Assembly (NCBI RefSeq): GCF_000725805.1
Contig: NZ_JOFT01000067.1
Coordinates: 1-11,232 of the forward strand
DNA from: Streptomyces xanthophaeus
GTDB lineage: Bacteria > Actinomycetota > Actinomycetes > Streptomycetales > Streptomycetaceae
Length of the DNA: 11,232 nucleotides
Direction of reading: 5' to 3'
Shown one piece after another: positions 5,042 through 11,232 of the stretch. The translations under genes were made by a program, and so were the position numbers. Within the stretch, counting starts at the first letter, position 1. Every line of letters starts with the position of its first letter. Under the pieces are notes generated by a model that was given only the letters and a program-made list of their open reading frames with translations, was not told the DNA's origin and ran no database searches.

Positions 5042-5353
5042 CTAGCCGCAGTGGGCGGCCACGTAGCCGTCGCTGCCCGTCTTCACGTAGGCGTCCGAGA
5101 CGAACTGGCCGTTGCCGACGCAGTCCCACAGGTTCGTCGTCCCGTACGGGCCCGAGATGGTGGTGCCCTCGCACTGGCAGCGGATCGTGACCGACGCGCC
5201 GAGCGGCAGGACGCTCACCACCGAGTAACCGGTGCCCGGGCCGCTGCGGACCTTGAGCTGGACCCCGGGCGCGACCGGGTAGCTCTTGAAGCCGGATTCC
5301 GCGGCAAGGCTCTGGACGTCCTGGACCTGGTCCAGCTCTCCCTCAACCGACAT
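5042..5353 (-). CDS. SH3-domain (SH3b-like) protein with four cysteines
   Basis: The 103-residue form starts at ATG 5353, which has a very strong Shine-Dalgarno (AAGGGGGG) 7 nt upstream. A short polar lead (1-25) precedes a bacterial SH3 domain. Its core is LKVRSGPGTGYSVVSVLPLGASVTI (33-57), with the RSGPGTGYSVV motif typical of the family, then NLWDCVGNGQFVSDAYVKTG (74-93). Cys 59, 61, 78 and 102 suggest disulphides, hence an extracytoplasmic place, yet I see no signal peptide. In-frame ATGs at 5377, 5422 and 5431 would lengthen it; 5431 also has GGAG 8 nt upstream, but the extra residues are not a signal sequence either. Homologues usually bind cell-wall or protein ligands. The gene is divergent from the kinase gene across about 100 bp. 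Confidence 0.82.
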   Translation of the reverse strand: MSVEGELDQVQDVQSLAAESGFKSYPVAPGVQLKVRSGPGTGYSVVSVLPLGASVTIRCQCEGTTISGPYGTTNLWDCVGNGQFVSDAYVKTGSDGYVAAHCG

Positions 5354-5435
5354 GCACAATCCCCCCTTTTGGAGCATGACGCTCTGCAACTCGCGCAGGG
5401 TAGCAGGCCCATACCTCTTCATATGCGCCATCGAC

Positions 5436-5454
5436 TAGGCTCCGGCGGGGGTGG
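5436..5454 (+). promoter_or_regulatory. Candidate -10 box and ribosome site of the kinase gene
   Basis: TAGGCT (5436-5441) matches the Streptomyces TAGGAT-type -10 at five of six positions. The purine-rich GGGGGTGG (5447-5454) that follows could be the ribosome site for GTG 5461. No clear -35 is present at 16-18 bp. The divergent SH3-domain gene shares this region. Confidence 0.35.
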
Positions 5455-5460
5455 TCGGCA

Positions 5461-7629
5461 GTGCATTCACTGCGCGCGGAACGGGCCGGATTTCCGGAGT
5501 ACGCCGGGCAGTACCGGCTGGAATCCGTGCTGGGCTCCGGCGGCATGGGGGTGGTGCATCTGGCCACCTCCGCGTCCGGGCTGCGCCTCGCCGTCAAGGT
5601 CGTCCACGCACAGCACGCGGTCGATCCCGAGTTCCGGGCCCGGTTCCGGCAGGAGGTCGCCGCCGCACGACGGGTCAGCGGTGCCTTCACCGCGCCGGTC
5701 GTGGACGCGGACCCGCTGGCCGAACGGCCCTGGATGGCCACCCTGTTCATCGACGCCCCGACGCTCGCCGAGCGCGTACGGGAACGGCCGCTCGACGAGA
5801 CCGAGGCGACGCGCCTGGGCGCCGGGCTGGCCGAGGCGCTCCGGGACATCCACCGGGCCGGTGTGGTGCACCGGGACCTGAAACCCAGCAACGTACTGAT
5901 GGCGCCCGACGGGGTGCGGGTCATCGACTTCGGGATCTCGCGGCCGCTCGACAGCGACCTGCGCACCGAGACCGGGAAGCTGATCGGGACACCGCCCTTC
6001 ATGGCGCCCGAGCAGTTCCAGCGGCCGCGGGAGGTCGGGCCGGCCGCGGACGTGTTCGCGATGGGAGCCGTCCTGGTGCACGCGCTGACCGGACGCGGAC
6101 CCTTCGACTCCGAGAGCCACTACCTCGTCGCCTACCAGGTCGTGCACAACGAGCCCGACCTGACGGGGGTGCCGGCCGCGCTCGTGCCCGTCCTCACCCG
6201 CTGCCTCGCGAAGGAACCCGCCGACCGGCCCACCCCCGACGCCCTGCTCGGCGAGCTGCGCGCCGCCGCGTACCCGACCGGTGAGGACACCCGGGCGTTC
6301 ATACCGCAGCCGCGCGGCCCCCTCTCGGCGCGCGGCCGGGCCGCTGCCGCCTCCGGGGACGAGCTCACGCACCGGCGGGTACGGCCGCCCGCGCCCGCGA
6401 AGGCCCGGCGTCGGGCGCCGCGGCGGACCGCCCTGGCCCTGGGGCTCGGGCTGCTGCTGACCGGCGGGGCCGTCGGGGCCTACGCGCACTTCCGGCCGGG
6501 CGCCGACCCCGCGGGCGGGGCCGCGCAGCAGCTCGGCCCGGCCGCCGGGGCCAAGCCCTCGGCCCCCGCGCCCTGGTCGGCCTCGCTGCACGACGCCGGG
6601 TCCGGGAAGGCGGTGCCGGCCTGCTCCTGGGCGTCCGCGGCCCTCTACTGCTCGGCGCCGGGGCTGGTCGCGGCCCGGCTGGAGGAGGCCGACGGGGGCG
6701 TGAGCTGGTCCGTGCCCGCACCGGGCTCGGGTGCCCGTACCGCGGGCGCCACCACCGTCGTACCCGTCACGAGCGGCGGACTCGTCCTCGCCACGGGCCC
6801 CGGCACCGGGCTGCTCCAGGCCCTGGACCCGGCGGCCGGCGCCGTGCGCTGGAAGAAGGCCGTCCCGCAGGACGCCCAGGTCCTGGCGGCGGGCGCGAAG
6901 GTGCTGGTCGCGACGTCGGACGGGAACGTCACCGCCCTCGACACGGCGACCGGCCAGGCCGGCTGGACCAAACGCCTGGGCCGGCTGGGGTCCGTCTGGT
7001 TCACGGCGCCCGGGCAGCCGGACGGCGGCCAGGACCTCTACGTGTCGACGCGCGCCGACGACGGCACCTCCTCGCAGGTCTCGGCGGTCGACCCGGCCAC
7101 CGGCACGGTGCGCTGGCAGCTGCGCGCACCGGGGATGCTCCGGCCGGTCGGCGTCGCCCAGGGCAGCCTGCACCTGCTCGCAGCCGATCTGCAGGGGATG
7201 ACGGGCGCCGTCGTACGCATCGACCTCGGGACGCGGGCGGTCCGGCGCACAGCCCTGTCGGTCGAGCAGTTGCAGGCGGAGGCGGCGGTGGGGCCCGACG
7301 GGGTGGCCTACCTGATCGGCGTCTCCGGTGCGCTGGCCGCGGTCGGCCCGGAGCGGGAGGCGTGGCGGCTGGAGACGGCCGTGGCCACGGCGTCCCGGCC
7401 GGTCGTCGCCGACGGGCAGGTGTACCTGATGGCGGCGGACGGCCGGCTGATCGCGGTGGACGCCGCGGCCGGACGCCTCACCGGGCAGACGGACCCCCGG
7501 ATGGGCAACGGCCAGGGCACCTACACGGCGACGGTCCCCGCGCCCGTGGTCGGCGGCGGGCGCGTCTTCGGCAGCGCACCCGACGGCTCGGTCTTCTCCG
7601 TGGACGCGACGGACCCCGCCGGCTGGTGA
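5461..7629 (+). CDS. Transmembrane Ser/Thr protein kinase with extracytoplasmic PQQ/beta-propeller-like sensor
   Basis: This 722-residue Hanks-type (PknB-like) kinase begins at GTG 5461. Residues 18-270 form the kinase domain: glycine loop GSGGMG (25-30), catalytic Lys46 in AVKVV, catalytic loop HRDLKPSN (137-144, with Asp139), DFG (156-158) and the APE motif (182-184). A Pro/Arg-rich linker leads to one transmembrane helix (about 323-345, TALALGLGLLLTGGAVGAYA). The remaining 375 residues face outside. They contain repeated units such as ALDPAAGAVRW, ALDTATGQAGW and AVDPATGTVRW, typical of PQQ-like beta-propeller blades that sense ligands or proteins. All catalytic residues are present, so an active kinase is expected. 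From memory an equivalent kinase stands beside ilvD in S. coelicolor (SCO3344). The ligand and phosphorylation targets are unknown. Confidence 0.94.
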   Translation: MHSLRAERAGFPEYAGQYRLESVLGSGGMGVVHLATSASGLRLAVKVVHAQHAVDPEFRARFRQEVAAARRVSGAFTAPVVDADPLAERPWMATLFIDAPTLAERVRERPLDETEATRLGAGLAEALRDIHRAGVVHRDLKPSNVLMAPDGVRVIDFGISRPLDSDLRTETGKLIGTPPFMAPEQFQRPREVGPAADVFAMGAVLVHALTGRGPFDSESHYLVAYQVVHNEPDLTGVPAALVPVLTRCLAKEPADRPTPDALLGELRAAAYPTGEDTRAFIPQPRGPLSARGRAAAASGDELTHRRVRPPAPAKARRRAPRRTALALGLGLLLTGGAVGAYAHFRPGADPAGGAAQQLGPAAGAKPSAPAPWSASLHDAGSGKAVPACSWASAALYCSAPGLVAARLEEADGGVSWSVPAPGSGARTAGATTVVPVTSGGLVLATGPGTGLLQALDPAAGAVRWKKAVPQDAQVLAAGAKVLVATSDGNVTALDTATGQAGWTKRLGRLGSVWFTAPGQPDGGQDLYVSTRADDGTSSQVSAVDPATGTVRWQLRAPGMLRPVGVAQGSLHLLAADLQGMTGAVVRIDLGTRAVRRTALSVEQLQAEAAVGPDGVAYLIGVSGALAAVGPEREAWRLETAVATASRPVVADGQVYLMAADGRLIAVDAAAGRLTGQTDPRMGNGQGTYTATVPAPVVGGGRVFGSAPDGSVFSVDATDPAGW

Positions 7630-7631
7630 AC

Positions 7632-7670
7632 GCTGCGGCCCCGCCCGGGGGATCCGGGCGGGGCCGCAGC
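7632..7670. terminator. Bidirectional terminator between the kinase gene and ilvD
   Basis: The arms 7632-7648 (GCTGCGGCCCCGCCCGG) and 7654-7670 are exact complements over 17 bp, with a 5-nt loop GGGAT. It begins three bases after the kinase stop and lies 22 bp from the ilvD stop, so it can end both convergent transcripts. As in many actinomycetes there is no T-tract. Confidence 0.88.
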
Positions 7671-7692
7671 ATGCTCAGCGGAGGTCGGTACG

Positions 7693-9543
7693 TCAGTACA
7701 GACGGCTCACGTCACGCACGGCGCCCTTGTCGGCGCTGGTGGCCATCGCCGCGTAGGCGCGCAGGGCCGCGGAGACCTTGCGCTCGCGGTCCTTCGGCGC
7801 GTACACCCCGCCGAGCGCCGCGTGGCGCGCAGCGAGCTCCTCCTCGGAGACGAGCAGCTCGATGGAGCGGTTCGGGATGTCGATGCGGATCCGGTCGCCG
7901 TCCTGGACCACCGCGATGTCGCCGCCCGACGCCGCCTCCGGGGAGGCGTGGCCGATGGACAGGCCCGAGGTGCCGCCGGAGAAGCGGCCGTCCGTCACCA
8001 GGGCGCAGACCTTGCCGAGGCCGCGGCCCTTGAGGAAGGAGGTCGGGTAGAGCATCTCCTGCATGCCCGGACCGCCGCGCGGGCCCTCGTAGCGGATGAC
8101 GACCACGTCGCCCGCCTTGATCTCCTTGCGGAGGATCTTGTCGACGGCCTCGTCCTGCGACTCGCAGACCACGGCCGGGCCCTCGAAGGTCCAGATCGAC
8201 TCGTCGACACCGGCGGTCTTCACCACGCAGCCGTCGACGGCGATGTTGCCGCGCAGCACGGCGAGGCCGCCGTCCTTGGAGTACGCGTGCTGCACCGAGC
8301 GGATGCAGCCGCCCTCGGCGTCGAGGTCGAGGGTGTCCCAGCGCTCGGACTGGGAGAAGGCGCTCGCGGAACGCTTGCAGCCGGGGGCCGCGTGCCACAG
8401 CTCCATCGCCGTCTCACTGGCGGTGCCGGAGCGGGCGTCCCAGCGGGCGAGCCAGTCGTCCAGGCCCTCGGAGTGGACGCTCGTGACGTTCTTGTTCAGC
8501 AGTCCGCCGCGGTGCAGCTCGCCGAGGATGGCGGGGATGCCGCCGGCGCGGTGGATGTCCTCCATGTAGTAGGTGCCGCCGGGCGCCACGTTCGGCGCGA
8601 CCTTGGACAGGCACGGGACGCGGCGGGAGACCTCGTCGATGTCGGTGAGGTCGTAGTCCAGACCGGCTTCCTGCGCCGCGGCCAGCAGGTGCAGGATGGT
8701 GTTCGTCGAGCCGCCCATCGCGATGTCGAGGGCCATGGCGTTCTCGAAGGCTTCGCGGCTGGCGATGTTGCGCGGCAGGACCGACTCGTCGCCGTCCTCG
8801 TAGTAGCGCTTGGTGATCTCCACGACCGTACGGCCGGCGTCCTCGTACAGGGCGCGGCGGGCGGTGTGGGTGGCGAGGACCGAGCCGTTGCCGGGGAGGG
8901 CGAGGCCGATGGCCTCGGCCAGGCAGTTCATCGAGTTGGCGGTGAACATGCCCGAACACGAACCGCACGTGGGGCAGGCGTTCTCCTCGATGCGCAGCAC
9001 GTCCTCGTCGGAGACGTTCTCGTTGGCGGCGTCGACCATGGCGTCGATCAGGTCGAGCTTGCGGACCGTGCCGTCGACGAGGATGGCCTGCCCGGCCTCC
9101 ATCGGACCGCCCGAGACGAAGACGACCGGGATGTTGAGGCGCATCGCGGCCATCAGCATGCCGGGGGTGATCTTGTCGCAGTTGGAGATGCAGATCAGCG
9201 CGTCCGCGCAGTGCGCCTCGACCATGTACTCCACGGAGTCCGCGATCAGGTCGCGCGAGGGCAGCGAGTACAGCATGCCGCCGTGCCCCATCGCGATGCC
9301 GTCGTCGACGGCGATCGTGTTGAACTCGCGCGGGATCGCACCGGCCGCGCGGATGGCGTCGGAGACGATCCGGCCGACGGGCGCCAGGTGCGTGTGGCCG
9401 GGGACGAACTCGGTGAAGGAGTTGGCGACCGCGATGATCGGCTTGCCGATGTCCTCGCTCGCTACGCCCGACGCACGCATAAGGGCGCGTGCACCCGCCA
9501 TGTTGCGGCCGTGGGTGACGGTGCGGGACCGGAGCTCGGGCAT
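7693..9543 (-). CDS. ilvD: Dihydroxy-acid dehydratase
   Basis: This cytoplasmic iron-sulphur enzyme dehydrates 2,3-dihydroxy-isovalerate and 2,3-dihydroxy-3-methylvalerate to the 2-keto acids that give valine, leucine, isoleucine and pantothenate. It has 616 residues, the usual length. Cluster and metal motifs are intact: DDGIAMGH (80-87), NCDKITPGM (121-129, Cys122) and [11 protein letters not shown] (190-200, with Cys196 in the third-ligand position). The C-terminal [21 protein letters not shown] is also complete. The three-cysteine pattern points to the E. coli-like [4Fe-4S] class. I chose ATG 9543 because GGGGAG lies 8 nt upstream; the in-frame GTG 9552 overlaps that ribosome site. An inverted repeat (9591-9610) in the promoter region may be an operator. 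The adjacent upstream gene is a TetR regulator on the same strand, 137 bp away. Confidence 0.97.
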   Translation of the reverse strand: MPELRSRTVTHGRNMAGARALMRASGVASEDIGKPIIAVANSFTEFVPGHTHLAPVGRIVSDAIRAAGAIPREFNTIAVDDGIAMGHGGMLYSLPSRDLIADSVEYMVEAHCADALICISNCDKITPGMLMAAMRLNIPVVFVSGGPMEAGQAILVDGTVRKLDLIDAMVDAANENVSDEDVLRIEENACPTCGSCSGMFTANSMNCLAEAIGLALPGNGSVLATHTARRALYEDAGRTVVEITKRYYEDGDESVLPRNIASREAFENAMALDIAMGGSTNTILHLLAAAQEAGLDYDLTDIDEVSRRVPCLSKVAPNVAPGGTYYMEDIHRAGGIPAILGELHRGGLLNKNVTSVHSEGLDDWLARWDARSGTASETAMELWHAAPGCKRSASAFSQSERWDTLDLDAEGGCIRSVQHAYSKDGGLAVLRGNIAVDGCVVKTAGVDESIWTFEGPAVVCESQDEAVDKILRKEIKAGDVVVIRYEGPRGGPGMQEMLYPTSFLKGRGLGKVCALVTDGRFSGGTSGLSIGHASPEAASGGDIAVVQDGDRIRIDIPNRSIELLVSEEELAARHAALGGVYAPKDRERKVSAALRAYAAMATSADKGAVRDVSRLY

Positions 9544-9587
9544 CGGGTTCACTCCCCAGGGGTGCGGCTGCGCCGTACGCGGCCGCG

Positions 9588-9610
9588 ACTGTAGACAGGA
9601 ATCTGTTTAC
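9588..9610. promoter_or_regulatory. Inverted repeat and -10-like box upstream of ilvD
   Basis: GTAGACAG (9591-9598) and CTGTTTAC (9603-9610) are reverse complements at seven of eight positions around GAAT. On the minus strand TACAGT (9593-9588) could be the ilvD -10, placing the palindrome in the spacer, where a repressor would act. The site resembles TetR-family operators in size and shape. The TetR gene next door is the obvious candidate, though this is inference. Confidence 0.55.
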
Positions 9611-9680
9611 GAGGCTACCGCTTGCCGCCCGGGATGCGGACGGCGAGTCCGGATGCCGGGACGCGAGGGTCAGCCTGCGG

Positions 9681-10301
9681 TCACTCCTCCGTCAGGTAGC
9701 GCTGGAGCGTCGGGGCCACCATGGCGACGATCGCCTCCGGGTCCGCCGACGCGAGGGGCTCCACCTGGACGACGTACCGCAGGATCGCGATGCCGACCAT
9801 GTGTGAGGCGGCCAGCTCGGCGCGGAAGGTCGGGTCGGGCACCTTCAGATCGGCGGCGACCCGCTCCAGGACCCGGCGCAGCACCAGCCCGCGCAGCACC
9901 TTCGCGGCGGCCTCGTGGGTGAGCGCCGACCGCATGACGGCCAGCAGGGGCGCCCGGCTGACCGGGTTCTCCCAGATCCCCAGGAAGTACCTGGCCAGCC
10001 GCTCCCCGATGCCGTCCGGGCCCTCGCCCAGGATCGCCGGAACCACCAGGGCGGGCTCCATGCTGACCTCGATGGCCTCGGCGAACAGCTCGTCCTTGCT
10101 GCCGAAGTAGTGGTGGACCAGCGCCGGGTCCACGCCCGCCACCTTGGCGATGCCGCGCACCGAGGTCTTGTCGTAGCCGCGCTCCGCGAACACCTCGCGG
10201 GCGGCGAGCCGGATCCGCTCCTGGGTGCCGGGGCCCTCCCCTGCCTCGTCCTGGCGGGGCCGGCCGGGGCCGCGGCGGCGCGGCTTCGCGGGCCCGGTCA
10301 C
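9681..10301 (-). CDS. TetR/AcrR-family transcriptional regulator
   Basis: This 206-residue one-component repressor type has a DNA-binding N-terminus and a ligand-binding helical C-terminus. After a basic tail ([11 protein letters not shown], 7-17, resembling an AT-hook) comes the TetR domain [45 protein letters not shown] (29-73, given as its start at 29 and its recognition helix near 60-66). The rest (80-206) is helical and ligand-specific; the ligand cannot be told. The start is GTG 10301, which overlaps the TGA of the upstream isomerase-like gene by 4 bp (GTGA), so the two are translationally coupled. A much longer in-frame ORF to 11180 only shadows that gene. A nearby candidate operator is the inverted repeat at 9591-9610 before ilvD. 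Confidence 0.92.
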   Translation of the reverse strand: MTGPAKPRRRGPGRPRQDEAGEGPGTQERIRLAAREVFAERGYDKTSVRGIAKVAGVDPALVHHYFGSKDELFAEAIEVSMEPALVVPAILGEGPDGIGERLARYFLGIWENPVSRAPLLAVMRSALTHEAAAKVLRGLVLRRVLERVAADLKVPDPTFRAELAASHMVGIAILRYVVQVEPLASADPEAIVAMVAPTLQRYLTEE

Positions 10302-11131
10302 GGGCGGCGGGCCCGGGGGCGGGGCCGGGCGGCGGTGGCGAGGTGCAGGCGGGTGAAGGCCAGGGCCTCGGCGAGGTCGGCCTCCCGCTCGGCGGAGGAC
10401 ATGGCGCGCCGGGTGTTGACCTCGATCACCACGTGCCCGTCGAAGGAGGTCCGGGCGAGGCGCTCCAGCAGTTCGGCGCAGGGCTGTGTGCCGCGGCCGG
10501 GGACCAGGTGCTCGTCCTTGGCCGAGCCGTTCCCGTCGGCGAGGTGGACGTGCGCGAGCCGGTCGCCCATCCGGTCGATCATCGCGGTGGCGTCCGTCCG
10601 CGCGGTCGCCGTGTGCGACAGGTCGACGGTGAAGTGCCGGTAGTCGTCCTTGGTGACGTCCCACTCGGGCGCGTACGCGAGCATCTCGCGGTCGCGGTAG
10701 CGCCAGGGGTACATGTTCTCGACGGCGAACCGCACGTCGGTCTCGTCCGCCATCCGCCAGATGCCGGTGACGAAGTCGCGGGAGTACTGGCGCTGCCAGC
10801 GGAAGGGCGGGTGCACGACGACGGTCGACGCCCCGAGCCGCTCGGCCGCGGCCTGGGCCCGCTGGAGCTTGGTCCACGGATCCGTGGACCACACGCGCTG
10901 CGTGATGAGCAGGCAGGGCGCGTGCACGGCCAGGATCGGCACCTGGTGGTGGTCGGACAGCCGCCGCAGGGCGTCGACGTCCTGACTGACCGGATCCGTC
11001 CAGACCATGACCTCGACGCCGTCGTACCCGAGGCGCGCGGCGATCTCGAAGGCCGTCGCGGTCGACTCCGGGTAGACCGAGGCGGTGGAGAGGGCGACTT
11101 TCGCGGTCGGGGTCCGGACTGGTTCTGCCAC
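10298..11131 (-). CDS. Sugar phosphate isomerase/epimerase-like TIM-barrel protein
   Basis: This 277-residue cytoplasmic protein belongs to the xylose-isomerase-like TIM-barrel (AP endonuclease 2) superfamily. Barrel-strand residues typical of its divalent-metal site are visible: GVEVM (38-42), AVHAP (68-72), VVHPPF (105-110), Glu138 in AVENMYPW, Asp170 and His173 in VDLSHT, His194/His196 in AHVHLADG, and Glu237 in VVIEVN. All expected ligands are present, so it is probably an active isomerase or epimerase, but the substrate is not evident. The start GTG 11131 has no Shine-Dalgarno; TAACCT (11143-11138) lies 7 nt upstream, indicating a leaderless message. It is followed, with a 4-bp overlap, by the TetR gene, so the regulator may respond to a metabolite of this enzyme. 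Confidence 0.88.
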   Translation of the reverse strand: MAEPVRTPTAKVALSTASVYPESTATAFEIAARLGYDGVEVMVWTDPVSQDVDALRRLSDHHQVPILAVHAPCLLITQRVWSTDPWTKLQRAQAAAERLGASTVVVHPPFRWQRQYSRDFVTGIWRMADETDVRFAVENMYPWRYRDREMLAYAPEWDVTKDDYRHFTVDLSHTATARTDATAMIDRMGDRLAHVHLADGNGSAKDEHLVPGRGTQPCAELLERLARTSFDGHVVIEVNTRRAMSSAEREADLAEALAFTRLHLATAARPRPRARRP

Positions 11132-11137
11132 GCAGAC

Positions 11138-11143
11138 AGGTTA
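11138..11143 (-). promoter_or_regulatory. Candidate -10 box of the isomerase-tetR operon
   Basis: TAACCT on the minus strand lies 7 nt before GTG 11131, so the predicted transcription start coincides with the start codon. The -35 region (TTCTCC near 11165-11160) is poor. On the plus strand the overlapping AGACAGG (11134-11140) repeats seven bases of the inverted repeat upstream of ilvD. Confidence 0.4.
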
Positions 11144-11182
11144 CGGGCCCGCGGCCCCCGGAGAACGTGAGGCCCACCACGC

Positions 11183-11232
11183 GGGGGATCGGGGCGGGGG
11201 GTGAGGTGGGGTGGGGGGGGGTGGGGTGGGGT
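11183..11232 (+). repeat. G-run tract at the right edge
   Basis: The last 50 bases hold successive G runs of four to nine (for example 11183-11187, 11191-11194, 11196-11201, 11212-11221), then GGGGT units to the end. It could fold into G-quadruplexes when the plus strand is single. It lies upstream of the isomerase operon and continues past the window. No coding sequence is seen in 11132-11232. Confidence 0.75.

Noticed and set aside
5467..7173. Minus-strand ORF of 568 codons opposite the kinase gene
   Set aside because: The kinase reading has every catalytic motif, a transmembrane helix and propeller repeats; the antisense reading has none.
7822..9594. Plus-strand ORF of 590 codons opposite ilvD
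   Set aside because: It is a shadow of ilvD, whose sequence is unmistakable.
10302..11180. Extending the TetR protein upstream to 11180 as a 499-residue fusion
   Set aside because: The extra region is Arg/Pro-rich shadow of the isomerase-like gene; the TetR domain begins after GTG 10301, which is coupled to the upstream stop.
1..11232. Phage, transposon or genomic-island signs
   Set aside because: Composition and gene content are uniform and housekeeping; no integrase, transposase, tRNA attachment site or flanking repeats were seen.

Overview
The window is chromosomal DNA from a Streptomyces or close relative. The evidence is very high GC with strong third-position G/C bias, GTG starts, Streptomyces-like protein sequences, and a gene order (trpS, proC, ABC pair, Ser/Thr kinase, ilvD) that from memory matches the S. 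coelicolor region SCO3334 to about SCO3347. This match was not checked by search. It is ordinary core-chromosome DNA: no transposase, integrase, CRISPR array or tRNA was seen.

Layout. Positions 1-445 are the promoter and 5' leader region of a ribosomal RNA operon that reads leftward out of the window; its 16S gene lies outside. Divergent from it is an auxiliary-type tryptophanyl-tRNA synthetase gene (709-1707, +). A 15-codon leader peptide with two adjacent Trp codons (520-567) and a set of mutually exclusive hairpins ending in a terminator (605-637) precede it, forming a complete ribosome-mediated attenuator. A five-copy 13-bp tandem repeat (1750-1814) separates trpS from the convergent proC.

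On the minus strand, read right to left, come an SH3-domain protein (5042-5353), a small three-helix membrane protein (4432-4956), an ABC exporter ATPase and permease overlapping by 4 bp (4371-3538 and 3541-2741), and proC (2637-1828). The ABC pair begins at a good promoter whose -10 and start codon lie inside a near-perfect 22-bp AT-rich palindrome, a strong repressor-site candidate. No regulator gene lies next to it.

On the plus strand, 5461-7629 encodes a transmembrane Ser/Thr kinase with an extracytoplasmic beta-propeller-like sensor. A 17-bp perfect hairpin (7632-7670) ends it against the convergent ilvD (9543-7693, minus). Upstream of ilvD are a TetR-family regulator (10301-9681) and a TIM-barrel sugar-phosphate isomerase-like gene (11131-10298), overlapping by 4 bp and so probably coupled. 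A 20-bp inverted repeat sits in the ilvD promoter region. The right edge is a long G-run tract.

Together the genes serve amino-acid metabolism and translation (Trp charging, proline synthesis, branched-chain amino-acid synthesis, rRNA), with export, surface sensing and one local regulator. Four starts (520, 4371, 4956, 11131) have a -10-like hexamer 7-8 nt upstream and little or no usable Shine-Dalgarno, suggesting leaderless transcripts.
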